Positions 56,500-64,000 of a stretch of DNA of 64,000 nucleotides are shown one piece after another. The notes below the pieces were generated by a model that was given only the letters and a program-made list of their open reading frames with translations, made no database searches and had not been told where the DNA came from. The first letter of the stretch is position 1. Each line of letters begins with the position of its first letter. This DNA comes from Ypsolopha sequella. Lineage: Eukaryota; Arthropoda; Insecta; Lepidoptera; Ypsolophidae. The position numbers were made by a program, and so were the translations under genes. The stretch spans positions 7,692,401-7,756,400 of the forward strand of contig OW204004.1 of NCBI GenBank assembly GCA_934047225.1, written 5' to 3'.

Positions 56500-57765
56500 C
56501 TTTTTTTTTTAATTGTCTCAATTACTTTGTCATTTGTAAACCAGGGTTCATTATCTGTGTTCGGAGGGTTTTTGGTGTTTTCTCTAATTTGTTTTTGTAA
56601 ATCATTTGTATCGCGCGTATCGTCTGGATAAAATTTGTTAAGTAGTGCTCTGGCTGTTTCTTCGCTATTAGTAGTGAATTTATCATTGTTAATACGTAGA
56701 TTTGATGGTGGTTGTGCCTAGGGGTTACTTTTTATAAGCCTATTTGTTAGCGACCAGATGTCTTTTTTCAGCAGTCAAGCAGAAATCTTGAAAACTTGAT
56801 GTTGCAGCATTTTTTATGGCCTCGGTATATTCTGTTTTTATTATATTTCTTTCAATGAGAGCCTCATCGATTGATCGATTCTTAATTTTAAGGTTGTGTA
56901 TATCGTGATGGTTTTTAATAACTTTTTTTTTTAAGGCTTCAAGAATTTCGTTCCACCAAGGATTATGAAAGTGTTTAGCTGTTGTTTTCTTAATCATGAT
57001 TAGGTCGCAAGTAGTAATCTATTTCTTCTCTGGAGAGGATCATAATATCTTTTGTTAAGAAGTCAGTGTTAAAATAGTTCCAGTTGAATTTGGTTGTGTT
57101 GTATTTGAAGGTCGAGGTGTTATTTTTGCGCATAATATTTCTTTTGTTGATTGATATATTGAATTCTATAACGTTGTGTTCAGAGGAGGCGCAAGCATCA
57201 AGGTTGATTTTCCAGTTATGTGTTTGATCATAATTGCTTTCTGTAACTAATGTTAGGTCAATAATTGAAGTGCGTGAGGTTCCATGGGTTACTGTTTCGA
57301 AGGTAGGGGTCTTGCCTTCATTACATACAATAAGTTCATTAGTGATTGTAAAATTAACAACATCATTACCCCTTTTATTGGTTGTTTGAGATCCCCATAT
57401 AGGGTGCCAGCCGTTAAAGTCACCGCCAATAATGTGGATAGTATCGGAGTTGTTATGATTTTTGATACATTGTTCTAAGCTATTAGGAGTATTATTTTTG
57501 TCGATAGTAGGTTCAAAGGATACGCTTGCAATGAAAATTTTCCTTCGGTTGTTCATTGTTAGTAATACAATACCGAGATTAGGAGTGGAGTATTTAGTGA
57601 CTCCGAGTGTTGCGCCACATCCATTTTTTATGAGTACGCACGCTTTGACTCTTTCTGTGTCAGTGAATTGATATACATTATAACCCAGGGTCGATTTAGT
57701 TGTCATATTTTTGCCAACGTAAGGTTCGGTGACTAGACAATTTCGTAATCGTTGTTATCTTTGTT
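56500..57765 (-). pseudogene. R1/I-type LINE ORF2 endonuclease fragment
   Basis: On the - strand the frame begins LRNCLVTEPYVGKN just upstream of 57706 and reads IIGGDFNGWHPIWGSQTTNK (the G-D-F-N-x-W-H motif of APE-type endonuclease), then FETVTHGTSRTSIIDLTLV and SSEHNVIEFNI (the S-D/E-H catalytic histidine region). After a frameshift near 56993 it continues FHNPWWNEILEALKKK and DFCLTAEK, then after another shift SLTNRLIKS, a stop, and ARALLNKFYPDDTRD. It ends at an A-run near 56511 before the RT domain. The N-terminal metal-binding part is missing, so the copy is truncated at both ends. Confidence 0.85.
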
Positions 57766-57769
57766 ATAG

Positions 57770-58270
57770 AGGTACAAAAACGCACGCGTTATAACAGCGC
57801 AGTGCTCGATTTTCTCCGTTGTGAACGCTGTCTTCCCGCTTAAGTTGCTTGGTTGATAATAGTTCAGAGACTAATGAGCCGAGTGTAATAAAACTCAGTA
57901 TTTATACTAAGAGTTACTTAACACGTTAAAGATACTAATGAGACACATCACCCTTCTCCAACCCACCATTCCGCGAACATAAAACGCACCTCGTATTTCT
58001 AGTGATCGTATCGAACAACTGTTCTAATCAAACATGCAATGCCTGCGCAAATATTTTTATTTCTTAGTTTTCCATAGAAATTTAAAATTCTATGTTTAAA
58101 ATTGTCATAGACGGAACGGATAAAATCACGTACACAAATATTTCCTGTACAAAATTAGAAAATCGATATTGTAGTCCAGCGGTAATTTCAGTTGAAAGTT
58201 TCAACCGCTTGCAGCGAGATTTTAGGTCAACCGTAAAGGTATCATCGAAATTGCCGCTAACCCACTTTTT
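57770..58270. other. No recognisable gene
   Basis: Short frame at 58092-58328 overlaps the opposite-strand frame below and lacks features. Confidence 0.35.
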
Positions 58271-58274
58271 GCTC

Positions 58275-58817
58275 TTAAGGCAGGGTTCCCTCGATTTTGT
58301 CTCTTTTCGAATTAATTTTAAACCGTGAAATCGAGATACCTAGTTGAATTTTGAAAAAAAAAGTGTAAATTTCACTTTTTGATCTTAAATAAACTCGGCC
58401 GTTCGTTTCGCGATTACTTGCATTTCCCTGCATCCAATAAAATCGTAAAGATAGGTTTAAACCATGATCTAAAGAAGTATCATTTCGTACGATTAATATT
58501 ACGTTTTTGACAACAAAGCTTATCCCAAAATAAACGTCGTCCAAAATGAGATATAAAACGGCCGTTATATTAAAAATAATAAACAAAAACACATTGAAAT
58601 CGCGAGATTTCTCATCGGCTTGCTTCCACTGAGCGGGATAGACGAGTGTTAAATGAAAGCGTTGGAGGAGGACCGATTTCTCCGAATACCCTTGCCTATA
58701 AAATATTGCAATAAGAGTGAAAAGTAGTCCTGCGGATGTTTCTATGATAGTATGTACCAGTTTGTCCGCTGGGGAATATTTGCACGTGTATTTGTACACG
58801 TAAATCAAAACCGACAA
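58275..58817 (-). CDS. Possible exon of a multi-pass membrane protein
   Basis: An unusually long 180-codon frame for this AT-rich region. Two hydrophobic stretches can be seen: KLVHTIIETSAGLLFTLIAI (about 20-40) and FNVFLFIIFNITAVLYLILD (about 75-95), the latter running on into FGISFVVKNVILIV. Between them is a polar loop with LTLVYPAQWKQADEK. There is no ATG at the start, and an AG in CCCCAG just inside could be a 3' splice site, so it would be an internal exon. The layout is compatible with an insect chemoreceptor of the gustatory type, but no family motif is decisive. No relation to the neighbouring transposon debris is visible. Confidence 0.3.
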   Translation of the reverse strand: MSVLIYVYKYTCKYSPADKLVHTIIETSAGLLFTLIAIFYRQGYSEKSVLLQRFHLTLVYPAQWKQADEKSRDFNVFLFIIFNITAVLYLILDDVYFGISFVVKNVILIVRNDTSLDHGLNLSLRFYWMQGNASNRETNGRVYLRSKSEIYTFFFKIQLGISISRFKINSKRDKIEGTLP

Positions 58818-59180
58818 GTATATTTTTTATATTTATTTATTTCTGTTTATTCTGGAAAACAAACGTTTACAGAAATTTTATAAGTAACTTATATTCTAAT
58901 TGACCTGTAGTTCCAAAGCGTAACTAAGTTAATTATTTCAAATAGCAAAAATTAAATCTTACATACATATTTACGTAAAATAAGTTCAAGTTGGTAGGTA
59001 CTTACAAATAACTTAATATGTTTAGGTAATTACAAATATTCTATATCTTATAATTGACAATTTTTGATACAATTAAAATACAATATAAGTTTAAATAATA
59101 ATAAGTAAATGACTGTTTATTTTCAGATTCAAAATCCATAGGATTAAAAATAGGTTCGTAAAAAAAAGGGAACATGTACA
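58818..59180. other. AT-rich DNA
   Basis: TTTATTTATTTCTG near 58835 may be a LINE tail on the - strand. No gene. Confidence 0.35.
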
Positions 59181-59184
59181 AAAT

Positions 59185-59460
59185 TGATTATTTAAATAAC
59201 CCAATGGATCGTTCCACACAGAATTTCTGGATGTGACAATCTATTCGGTCCGCAATCATCTTCAGGGTGCCGTTGCCACTGCACCGTAGTCTGAGTAGCA
59301 TAGAGGCAGTTTTCTTGCGCATTATGGCGTAAAAATCATCTGTACGCGCCTCCGCAAACATGCCAGATGTACTGCAGAATCGCGGCAGCCGCAACAGCAT
59401 CCTAAAGGCGTTATTATATTGCACACGCAGGACGCTGTAGGATCGTTGCGTGTACTGAAA
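59185..59460 (-). pseudogene. LINE polyprotein C-terminal fragment
   Basis: Reads TQRSYSVLRVQYNNAFRMLL, RLPRFCSTSGMFAEARTDDF and YAIMRKKTASMLLRLR, then a stop at 59188. The Y-N-x-A-F-R, S-G-M-F-A-E-A-R and I-M-R-K positions match the tail found in many lepidopteran non-LTR retrotransposon proteins. Frame is open for 78 codons, but the RT domain is absent, so it is a 5'-truncated copy. Clade not assigned. Confidence 0.7.
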
Positions 59461-60055
59461 GATTTAATCAAATTTGTTGTGTTTTTCCGTCTTTTTATTT
59501 ATTTAGTTTGTAAAATCAAAACTGACGTCTAAAAGTGTTATGTTATTTTTTACGAAACACTATATGGACTATAAACATTTTCACAGTGATTTTGTTTCAA
59601 GTTTGTTGCTGCAATCGCCTGCAGCTAAAATCCAGATCAGACGATAAATCGTTCCATGTAAGCCTTAGGGCTTACGTTAACGTTCTATTGCACGTGGACT
59701 GATGCGGACTATCTGACCAAACCAAGTAGGCACCACACTAGACTTTATCAGATAGCCACAGATGTGATTTTGAATAAACAGATTGATTTTCATGATCAAG
59801 TTGATAGTATTTGCATTTGGTGACGCAGTGATGTTAATCTCGTTTTGTGATTGACAAATATATCATGTTTCTACAGGCTTGTTGGCATGTGGCTAGTTGG
59901 TAGGTAGGTAAAATACCATAATTAAAAAGGTTTTAAATATTAACAGAAACTATTACTAGAAATTACAATAATAAATCTAAAAAACTAAAACTAACATGAA
60001 ATTTACAAAAATTTTTGATTAAAAAGACCAAAGACTATCTCTAAAGACATTATTA
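59461..60055. other. No recognisable gene
   Basis: AT-rich; nothing assigned. Confidence 0.35.
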
Positions 60056-60056
60056 G

Positions 60057-60156
60057 GAGTACGGAATTCACCGTGTTTGGTTTTTATATTTTCCCGAATT
60101 TTCAGCAGTTACATAATCTGCCATGGTCGCGAAACACGGTGAATACCCACCGTACT
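60057..60156. repeat. Short inverted repeat
   Basis: GTACGGAATTCACCGTGTTT pairs with AAACACGGTGAATACCCACC then GTAC, with a loop of about 48 bp. Confidence 0.6.
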
Positions 60157-60209
60157 ACTAATAATATTTATAGTGAACGTGTAAAATCTTATCACTAAAG
60201 ACGTCCAGC

Positions 60210-60443
60210 CCCACTATTCTGTATCTTTAGTTGCCAACTGCACGAGGTGCCTATCATCAAAAACATAGCTAAAAACTGAAATTTCAAAATTGCCTTTAGT
60301 GGGTATTGAACTATTAACAATCTGTGTCGTCACTTCAAGTGCGAAAATATCCTTAGGACATCGGAATTCGATAGTATATCTATGTTTTTGATGATAGACA
60401 CCCAGTCCAGAAGGCAACTAGAGATACACAATAGGCCCGCAGT
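60210..60443 (-). repeat. Palindromic repeat G, copy 2
   Basis: Differs from 50391-50628 at only a few positions; the 67-codon - strand frame differs by one residue (G to V). Confidence 0.85.
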
Positions 60444-60529
60444 TCATATGGTCGCTATAACTGATTATATAATATACGGAGTAATCCTTGGCATTAGAGA
60501 GCCAATAAGCCAATACGCTAAATATGTCT

Positions 60530-60665
60530 AGTAGAAATTCTTTCTCCTTTTGGTGCCTCACGTAGATTACACCAGGGGTTCAGCTTTAGACGTTGCTGAT
60601 TTAGCATTGCTTTCTCTCTCATTCAGTGTTGCTAGTTTAGCAACATCCATGTAAAGCGGGCTAAA
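60530..60665. repeat. Repeat H, copy 1
   Basis: TAGTAGAAATTCTTTCTCC through GACGTTGCTGATTTAGCATT to CATGTAAAGCGGGCTAAAGA; directly repeated at 61030-61185. Confidence 0.85.
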
Positions 60666-60667
60666 GA

Positions 60668-60903
60668 CCAGCCCCTGTATTCTGTATCTTTAGTTGCCAA
60701 CTGGACTAGGTGCCTATCATCAAAAACATAGCTAAAAACGGAACTTTCAAAATTGCCTTTAGTCGGTATTGAACTATCTACGTACTGTGTCGTCACTTCA
60801 AGTGCGAACATGTCCTTAGATAATCGGAATTCGATATTATAGCTATGTTTTTGATGATAGACACCAAGTACAGATGGCAACTAAAGATACATAATAGGCC
60901 CTC
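60668..60903 (-). repeat. Palindromic repeat G, copy 3
   Basis: More diverged copy, immediately following repeat H copy 1. The - strand frame stays open and extends into repeat H (YRGWSLARFTWMLLN). Confidence 0.8.
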
Positions 60904-61029
60904 TGGTGAAATAAAACAGTTTTGGAATTCATGGTGGGAGCTACAAGTATAAAATGGTTGTATACTTGTAGATTTTCGGATTTTCTACTAGGCTTATTTA
61001 GTGTGTTTAGGCTTATAACATGCAAAATA

Positions 61030-61185
61030 AGCCTAGTAGAAATTCTTCCTCCTTTTGGTGCCTCACGCAGATTACACCAGGGATCCCAAACGGGGGCTTT
61101 AGACGTTGCTGATTTAGCATTGCTTTCCCTATCATTCAGTGTTGCTAATTTAGCAATATCCATGTAAAGCGGGCTAAAGACACAA
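61030..61185. repeat. Repeat H, copy 2
   Basis: Same as 60530-60665 with an extra GGATCCCAAACGGGGGC piece. Sequence after each H unit is also related (ATAAAATGGTT near 60945 and 61230). Confidence 0.85.
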
Positions 61186-61251
61186 GATCAAAAAAAAAAA
61201 TTTGTAATTCGTGGAGGTAACTACAACTATAAAATGGTTTTCGGATTAACT

Positions 61252-61400
61252 TACCGAAGAAGGGCCATGTCAGAAGTACCCGGAATAGAAGAGCTTGCAT
61301 GACTAGATTGATGGATGTGGAAGTGGCGAAAGAGGTGTGTCTGGATCGAAGCAGGTGGAAATCTGTAGTCTCTGCCTACCCCTCTGGGAGACAGGCGTGA
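61252..61400 (+). pseudogene. Retroelement C-terminal fragment D, copy 3 (open)
   Basis: Open frame LPKKGHVRSTRNRRACMTRL then MDVEVAKEVCLDRSRWKSVV and SAYPSGRQA, ending at TGA 61398-61400. The same peptide is degraded at 13262-13445 and interrupted at 16605-17690. The upstream catalytic part is missing, so the copy is truncated. Family name unknown to me. Confidence 0.6.
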
Positions 61401-61807
61401 GTATATGTACCTATATGTATGTATGTTTCGGTATAGAAGTGTAACTAAACACGTAATTAAGAGTCAACTTACGAGAAGTTCTTAATCGTTTTTGTTCTAA
61501 CCGTCCACGTTATTTGGAGTTGTTTTATAAATTCCTTGCTTATAGTCTGCAATCTTGTATTTTTTCATTACCACTGCATGGTGTCTAAAAGCGACTCAAG
61601 ATAGACAATCCAATGTTCATACAAAAACTATGGTCTACAACCTCATAAACCGTAATAAATTTTCAAACCGAGAAATACGATAAATTTAAAAAATAAATAA
61701 TGGTACCAAAAAAAAAAAAGATGAATATATTTTAACACACTGTTTTTGATTCTATAATAAGCAAATTATAACGCATTTAATAAATATTTACTCTCCATTG
61801 TTCACAG
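61401..61807. other. AT-rich DNA leading to a candidate exon
   Basis: The end of this stretch (CTCTCCATTGTTCACAG) has the pyrimidine-rich look of a 3' splice site. No other feature. Confidence 0.4.
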
Positions 61808-61905
61808 GGCCCCTGCTCGCTGGGTAGGATGCGGCGGCATGCACCGCATCGTGCTACTGATGGCGTTGCTCACCAGGGCCGCAGCCCCTAATGTCAGCAC
61901 CACTG
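61808..61905 (+). CDS. Candidate host-gene exon with signal-peptide-like start
   Basis: A 98-bp GC-rich block in AT-rich DNA, preceded by CCATTGTTCACAG (acceptor) and followed by GTAATATT (donor). The open phase reads APARWVGCGGMHRIVLLMAL then LTRAAAPNVSTT, ending one base into the next codon. From the ATG at 61839-61841 the residues MHRIVLLMALLTRAAA look like a short secretory signal sequence, and NVST is a possible N-glycosylation site. Such an exon would begin a secreted or membrane protein whose other exons lie outside the window. It is also possible that translation passes through from an upstream exon. No coding partner was seen nearby. Confidence 0.5.
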
Positions 61906-62525
61906 GTAATATTCTAAGGGCTTACGGCAATATTAGTATCAAAAGCTGCATTTTAGGCAGAAAGCAAGCCGCTTTGTCCAGTAATACTAAGGACCAATAT
62001 GAATGATTTCATCCGAGGAAATGAAAATTTCATTCACTAGAATTCAAGATGGCGGACCTTTTCCAACATGGCGGCTGCATAATTTAAAAAATTTATAGAA
62101 TCAAAACGGCTTCACCGATTTTAATTATTAGGGTGTCAATCAATTTGTGTTGACATATTGAATAATAAAAAAAATATACCATATAAAAAATTAAAGATGG
62201 TAGCTGAATATTAATAAAATTATGAAATTTTCTAAATATTTTTTTCATTCTTATGATAATAACAACCAAATTTTCTATGATATGGTCACATGTTTTTATA
62301 ATTTAATAAATTGTGATAATATTATCTACAAAACAAAAAAAAAATCTTGAAAATCCGATGAGTAGTTTTTAAACTATACGCATTTCGAAAGAACCGCGCG
62401 GTTTCGAATGTCATCACTGCACGTGATGTGATGCATCATAAAATCAAAACGAGTGCACCAATTTCAGTAATTTATACATCAGATGATTTGTATTTATATC
62501 TTGTAATTTATAAAGTCTTGTGAAA
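61906..62525. other. No recognisable gene
   Basis: AT-rich; would be intronic if the exon above is real. Confidence 0.35.
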
Positions 62526-62770
62526 ACCGGCCAAGTGCGAGTTGGACTCGCGCACAAAAGGTTTCGTACCAAGTACACAACTGTTTATTTGTTTTGGTCA
62601 CAAGTTACTAATTTCATTATGAATTGATGTTTCAATGTTTTGATTTCCTACAGTAGGTATGATTTCTCATAATAATAACATACAGGAATTTCGAAATTCC
62701 TAACTAGTTTAGTTTTTGAGATAGACTCCGCAATAAAAATGTTCTAAAACTAACAGAAGGCCCCATTTCT
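62526..62770 (+). repeat. GGGTTCCGTA-type repeat, copy 3 (start only)
   Basis: CCGGCCAAGTGCGAGTTGGA then CTCGCGCACAAAAGG and TTTCGTACC resemble the start of 50680-51372; the right end is not found. Confidence 0.45.
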
Positions 62771-62894
62771 TTATTTTTAAGGTATAAATTAGCATTAAAT
62801 ACATTAATCCTCTGTATCAAAAGCTTCATCCGATGTGGTTGAACTGAAAGAAGAAAAAATTCATATGAAATCAGCCCAGAATGTACCTATATCA

Positions 62895-63853
62895 TCAATT
62901 ATCGAAGGTATTTTTATAAGTAAAAATTAAAGAGATACCTTTCGTTTTTGCAGCTGCCTTTGCATGTGCTGCATTGCATCGTGCAGGGTAGACCCACCCG
63001 TCGACACGAGCAACGCATTGTTTTGCAGCCTTTTTTATCTCCCAGGCTTCAGACCATTGTGGTACCCAACTGTCATCAGATGATTTCCAACCCCAAGAGG
63101 ATGGAGATGGCACAGCGGCATTGTCGAGAATAACGGAAGTGCCCCATAAGTGTCCCGCTTGATAGGTGGCACGGAGCAAGTGTTTTTGTAATGCCGCCGA
63201 TGTTGGTGGGATGCTTGTTACGAATTTATTCTTGGTAGCAAATAGTTCCTTGCGTACCAAGTTGACCGACGAATGCGCTGTTTGTGAATCGTACAGGTAG
63301 CAGGTGAACTTTTCCAGCATAGCCATAATTTCTTTAGGAAGACTTTGTATTGGCTGCGATATTTCTTTTAAAGCTGGTGTAACTTCAGGGTGTGACAACC
63401 ACGTTTTGAAGCATGACTTCTTTCTTTATGTATGGAAATAAGAAGTAGTGTCACAGCCTGTAAAGGCGTGAAAGCCACGAAGAGCAGTTGATCTGTCAGG
63501 GCCCAAAGTGTTGGCAATTCTATGAACTTCGACATAACGGCGTTTATTTGCCGTCCCGGTCAATAGCCACAATTCTTGCAGGCCACTCTCAGTTAAAGTT
63601 TTATAAAATGATATCAATAACACCAAAACATCTGTGTCGGAAGATCTGACCAGAATACGCGTGATTCCCTGTTCTGCCGTATCCTTTGCGTGAAGTACGA
63701 TGCGGCCATCGGCTTGTTCTGCATGCGTTCCTATTGTTTTTCCAGAAATTGCGGTGCGAGTGTAGTCTGAAGAAGTCACTAGATTAGCAACATTTGTCAC
63801 CACATTAGTAGCATCAAAGTCATTCAGGAAGGCTTGCCCCAGAAACTTTCCGA
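62895..63853 (-). pseudogene. Broken gene of a repeated metazoan family with a DTDVLVLL motif
   Basis: On the - strand one frame runs from the palindrome loop (about 63853) to 62895 with one stop (TAA at 63426-63428). Landmarks: GRIVLHAKDTAEQGITRILV, SSDTDVLVLLISFY, ELWLLTGTANKRRYVEVHRI, RGFHAFTGCDTTSYFHT, stop, RKKSCFKTWLSHPEVTPALK, NKFVTSIPPTSAALQKHLLR and WGWKSSDDSWVPQW. I recognise this as a widespread uncharacterised animal family, often multicopy. The acidic S-D-T-D and G-C-D-T-T positions would fit a PIN/FEN-like nuclease fold; that is inference. Near 62937 AAAG/GTATCT may be a 5' splice site, so the frame beyond (to 62895) may be intronic. Truncated at the 5' end by the inverted copy. 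Confidence 0.75.
63496..63642 (-). repeat. Left arm of a head-to-head duplication
   Basis: Reverse complement of 63854-64000 with two mismatches in 147 bp (AGAATTG here against AAAATAG). Confidence 0.95.
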
Positions 63854-64000
63854 TTCCGACACAGATGTTTTGGTGTTATTGATATCATTTTATAAAACTT
63901 TAACTGAGAGTGGCCTGCAAGAATTGTGGCTATTGACCGGGACGGCAAATAAACGCCGTTATGTCGAAGTTCATAAAATAGCCAACACTTTGGGCCCTGA
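63854..64000 (+). pseudogene. Inverted partial copy of the DTDVLVLL gene
   Basis: Encodes on the + strand SDTDVLVLLISFYKTLTESG then LQELWLLTGTANKRRYVEVH and KIANTLGP, the same residues as the - strand copy, and is cut by the window end. Spacer between arms is 211 bp. Because the match reaches the last base, the true arm length is unknown. Confidence 0.9.

Overview
The window looks like gene-poor, AT-rich insect nuclear DNA, most likely from a moth or butterfly. The basis is the repeat community: Helitron-type ends, BEL/Pao LTR, Jockey and R1/I-type LINEs, a mariner remnant, hAT- and TA-type MITEs, tRNA-like SINE pieces and many 3' stubs of LINEs. I see no rRNA gene, no convincing tRNA gene, no CRISPR and no bacterial-style operon. 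Most long open frames between 40.5 and 42.6 kb are artefacts of a stop-free hexamer satellite.

Layout. 0-18 kb: small nested elements, including two copies of one hAT-like MITE with perfect 8-bp target duplications (4304-4564, 11504-11762), a MITE carrying both a hAT MITE and a LINE stub (11477-12275), a 188-bp insertion with a 14-bp duplication (10260-10447) and a TA-flanked element with internal motif repeats (16648-17624). 19.15-22.23 kb: the outstanding feature, an intact reverse transcriptase/restriction-like endonuclease frame (up to 950 codons) enclosed by perfect 53-bp inverted repeats. 22.7-27.4 kb: LINE/SINE 3' ends and fold-backs. 27.47-30.34 kb: a 5'-truncated Jockey-type LINE with an 11-bp target duplication. 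33.1-34.9 kb: a large inverted repeat. 40.06-43.74 kb: a probable TIR-bounded element that carries a 2-kb (GACGNN)n satellite which reverses strand, plus four 82-bp tandem repeats. 44.06-49.47 kb: a BEL/Pao LTR element with near-identical LTRs, an intact gag frame, a gutted pol and a 5-bp target duplication. 50-61 kb: three copies of a palindromic repeat, SINE pieces, a mariner fragment joined to an R1/I-type LINE fragment, and other LINE tails.

Host-gene signal is thin. The best candidates are a GC-rich exon with splice signals and a signal-peptide-like start (61808-61905, + strand), a possible multi-pass membrane protein exon (58275-58817, - strand), and a broken gene of a repeated metazoan family with a DTDVLVLL motif (62895-63853, - strand). 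Part of that last gene is duplicated head-to-head at the right edge of the window, giving 147-bp inverted arms. All assignments come from reading the sequence; no database search was possible.
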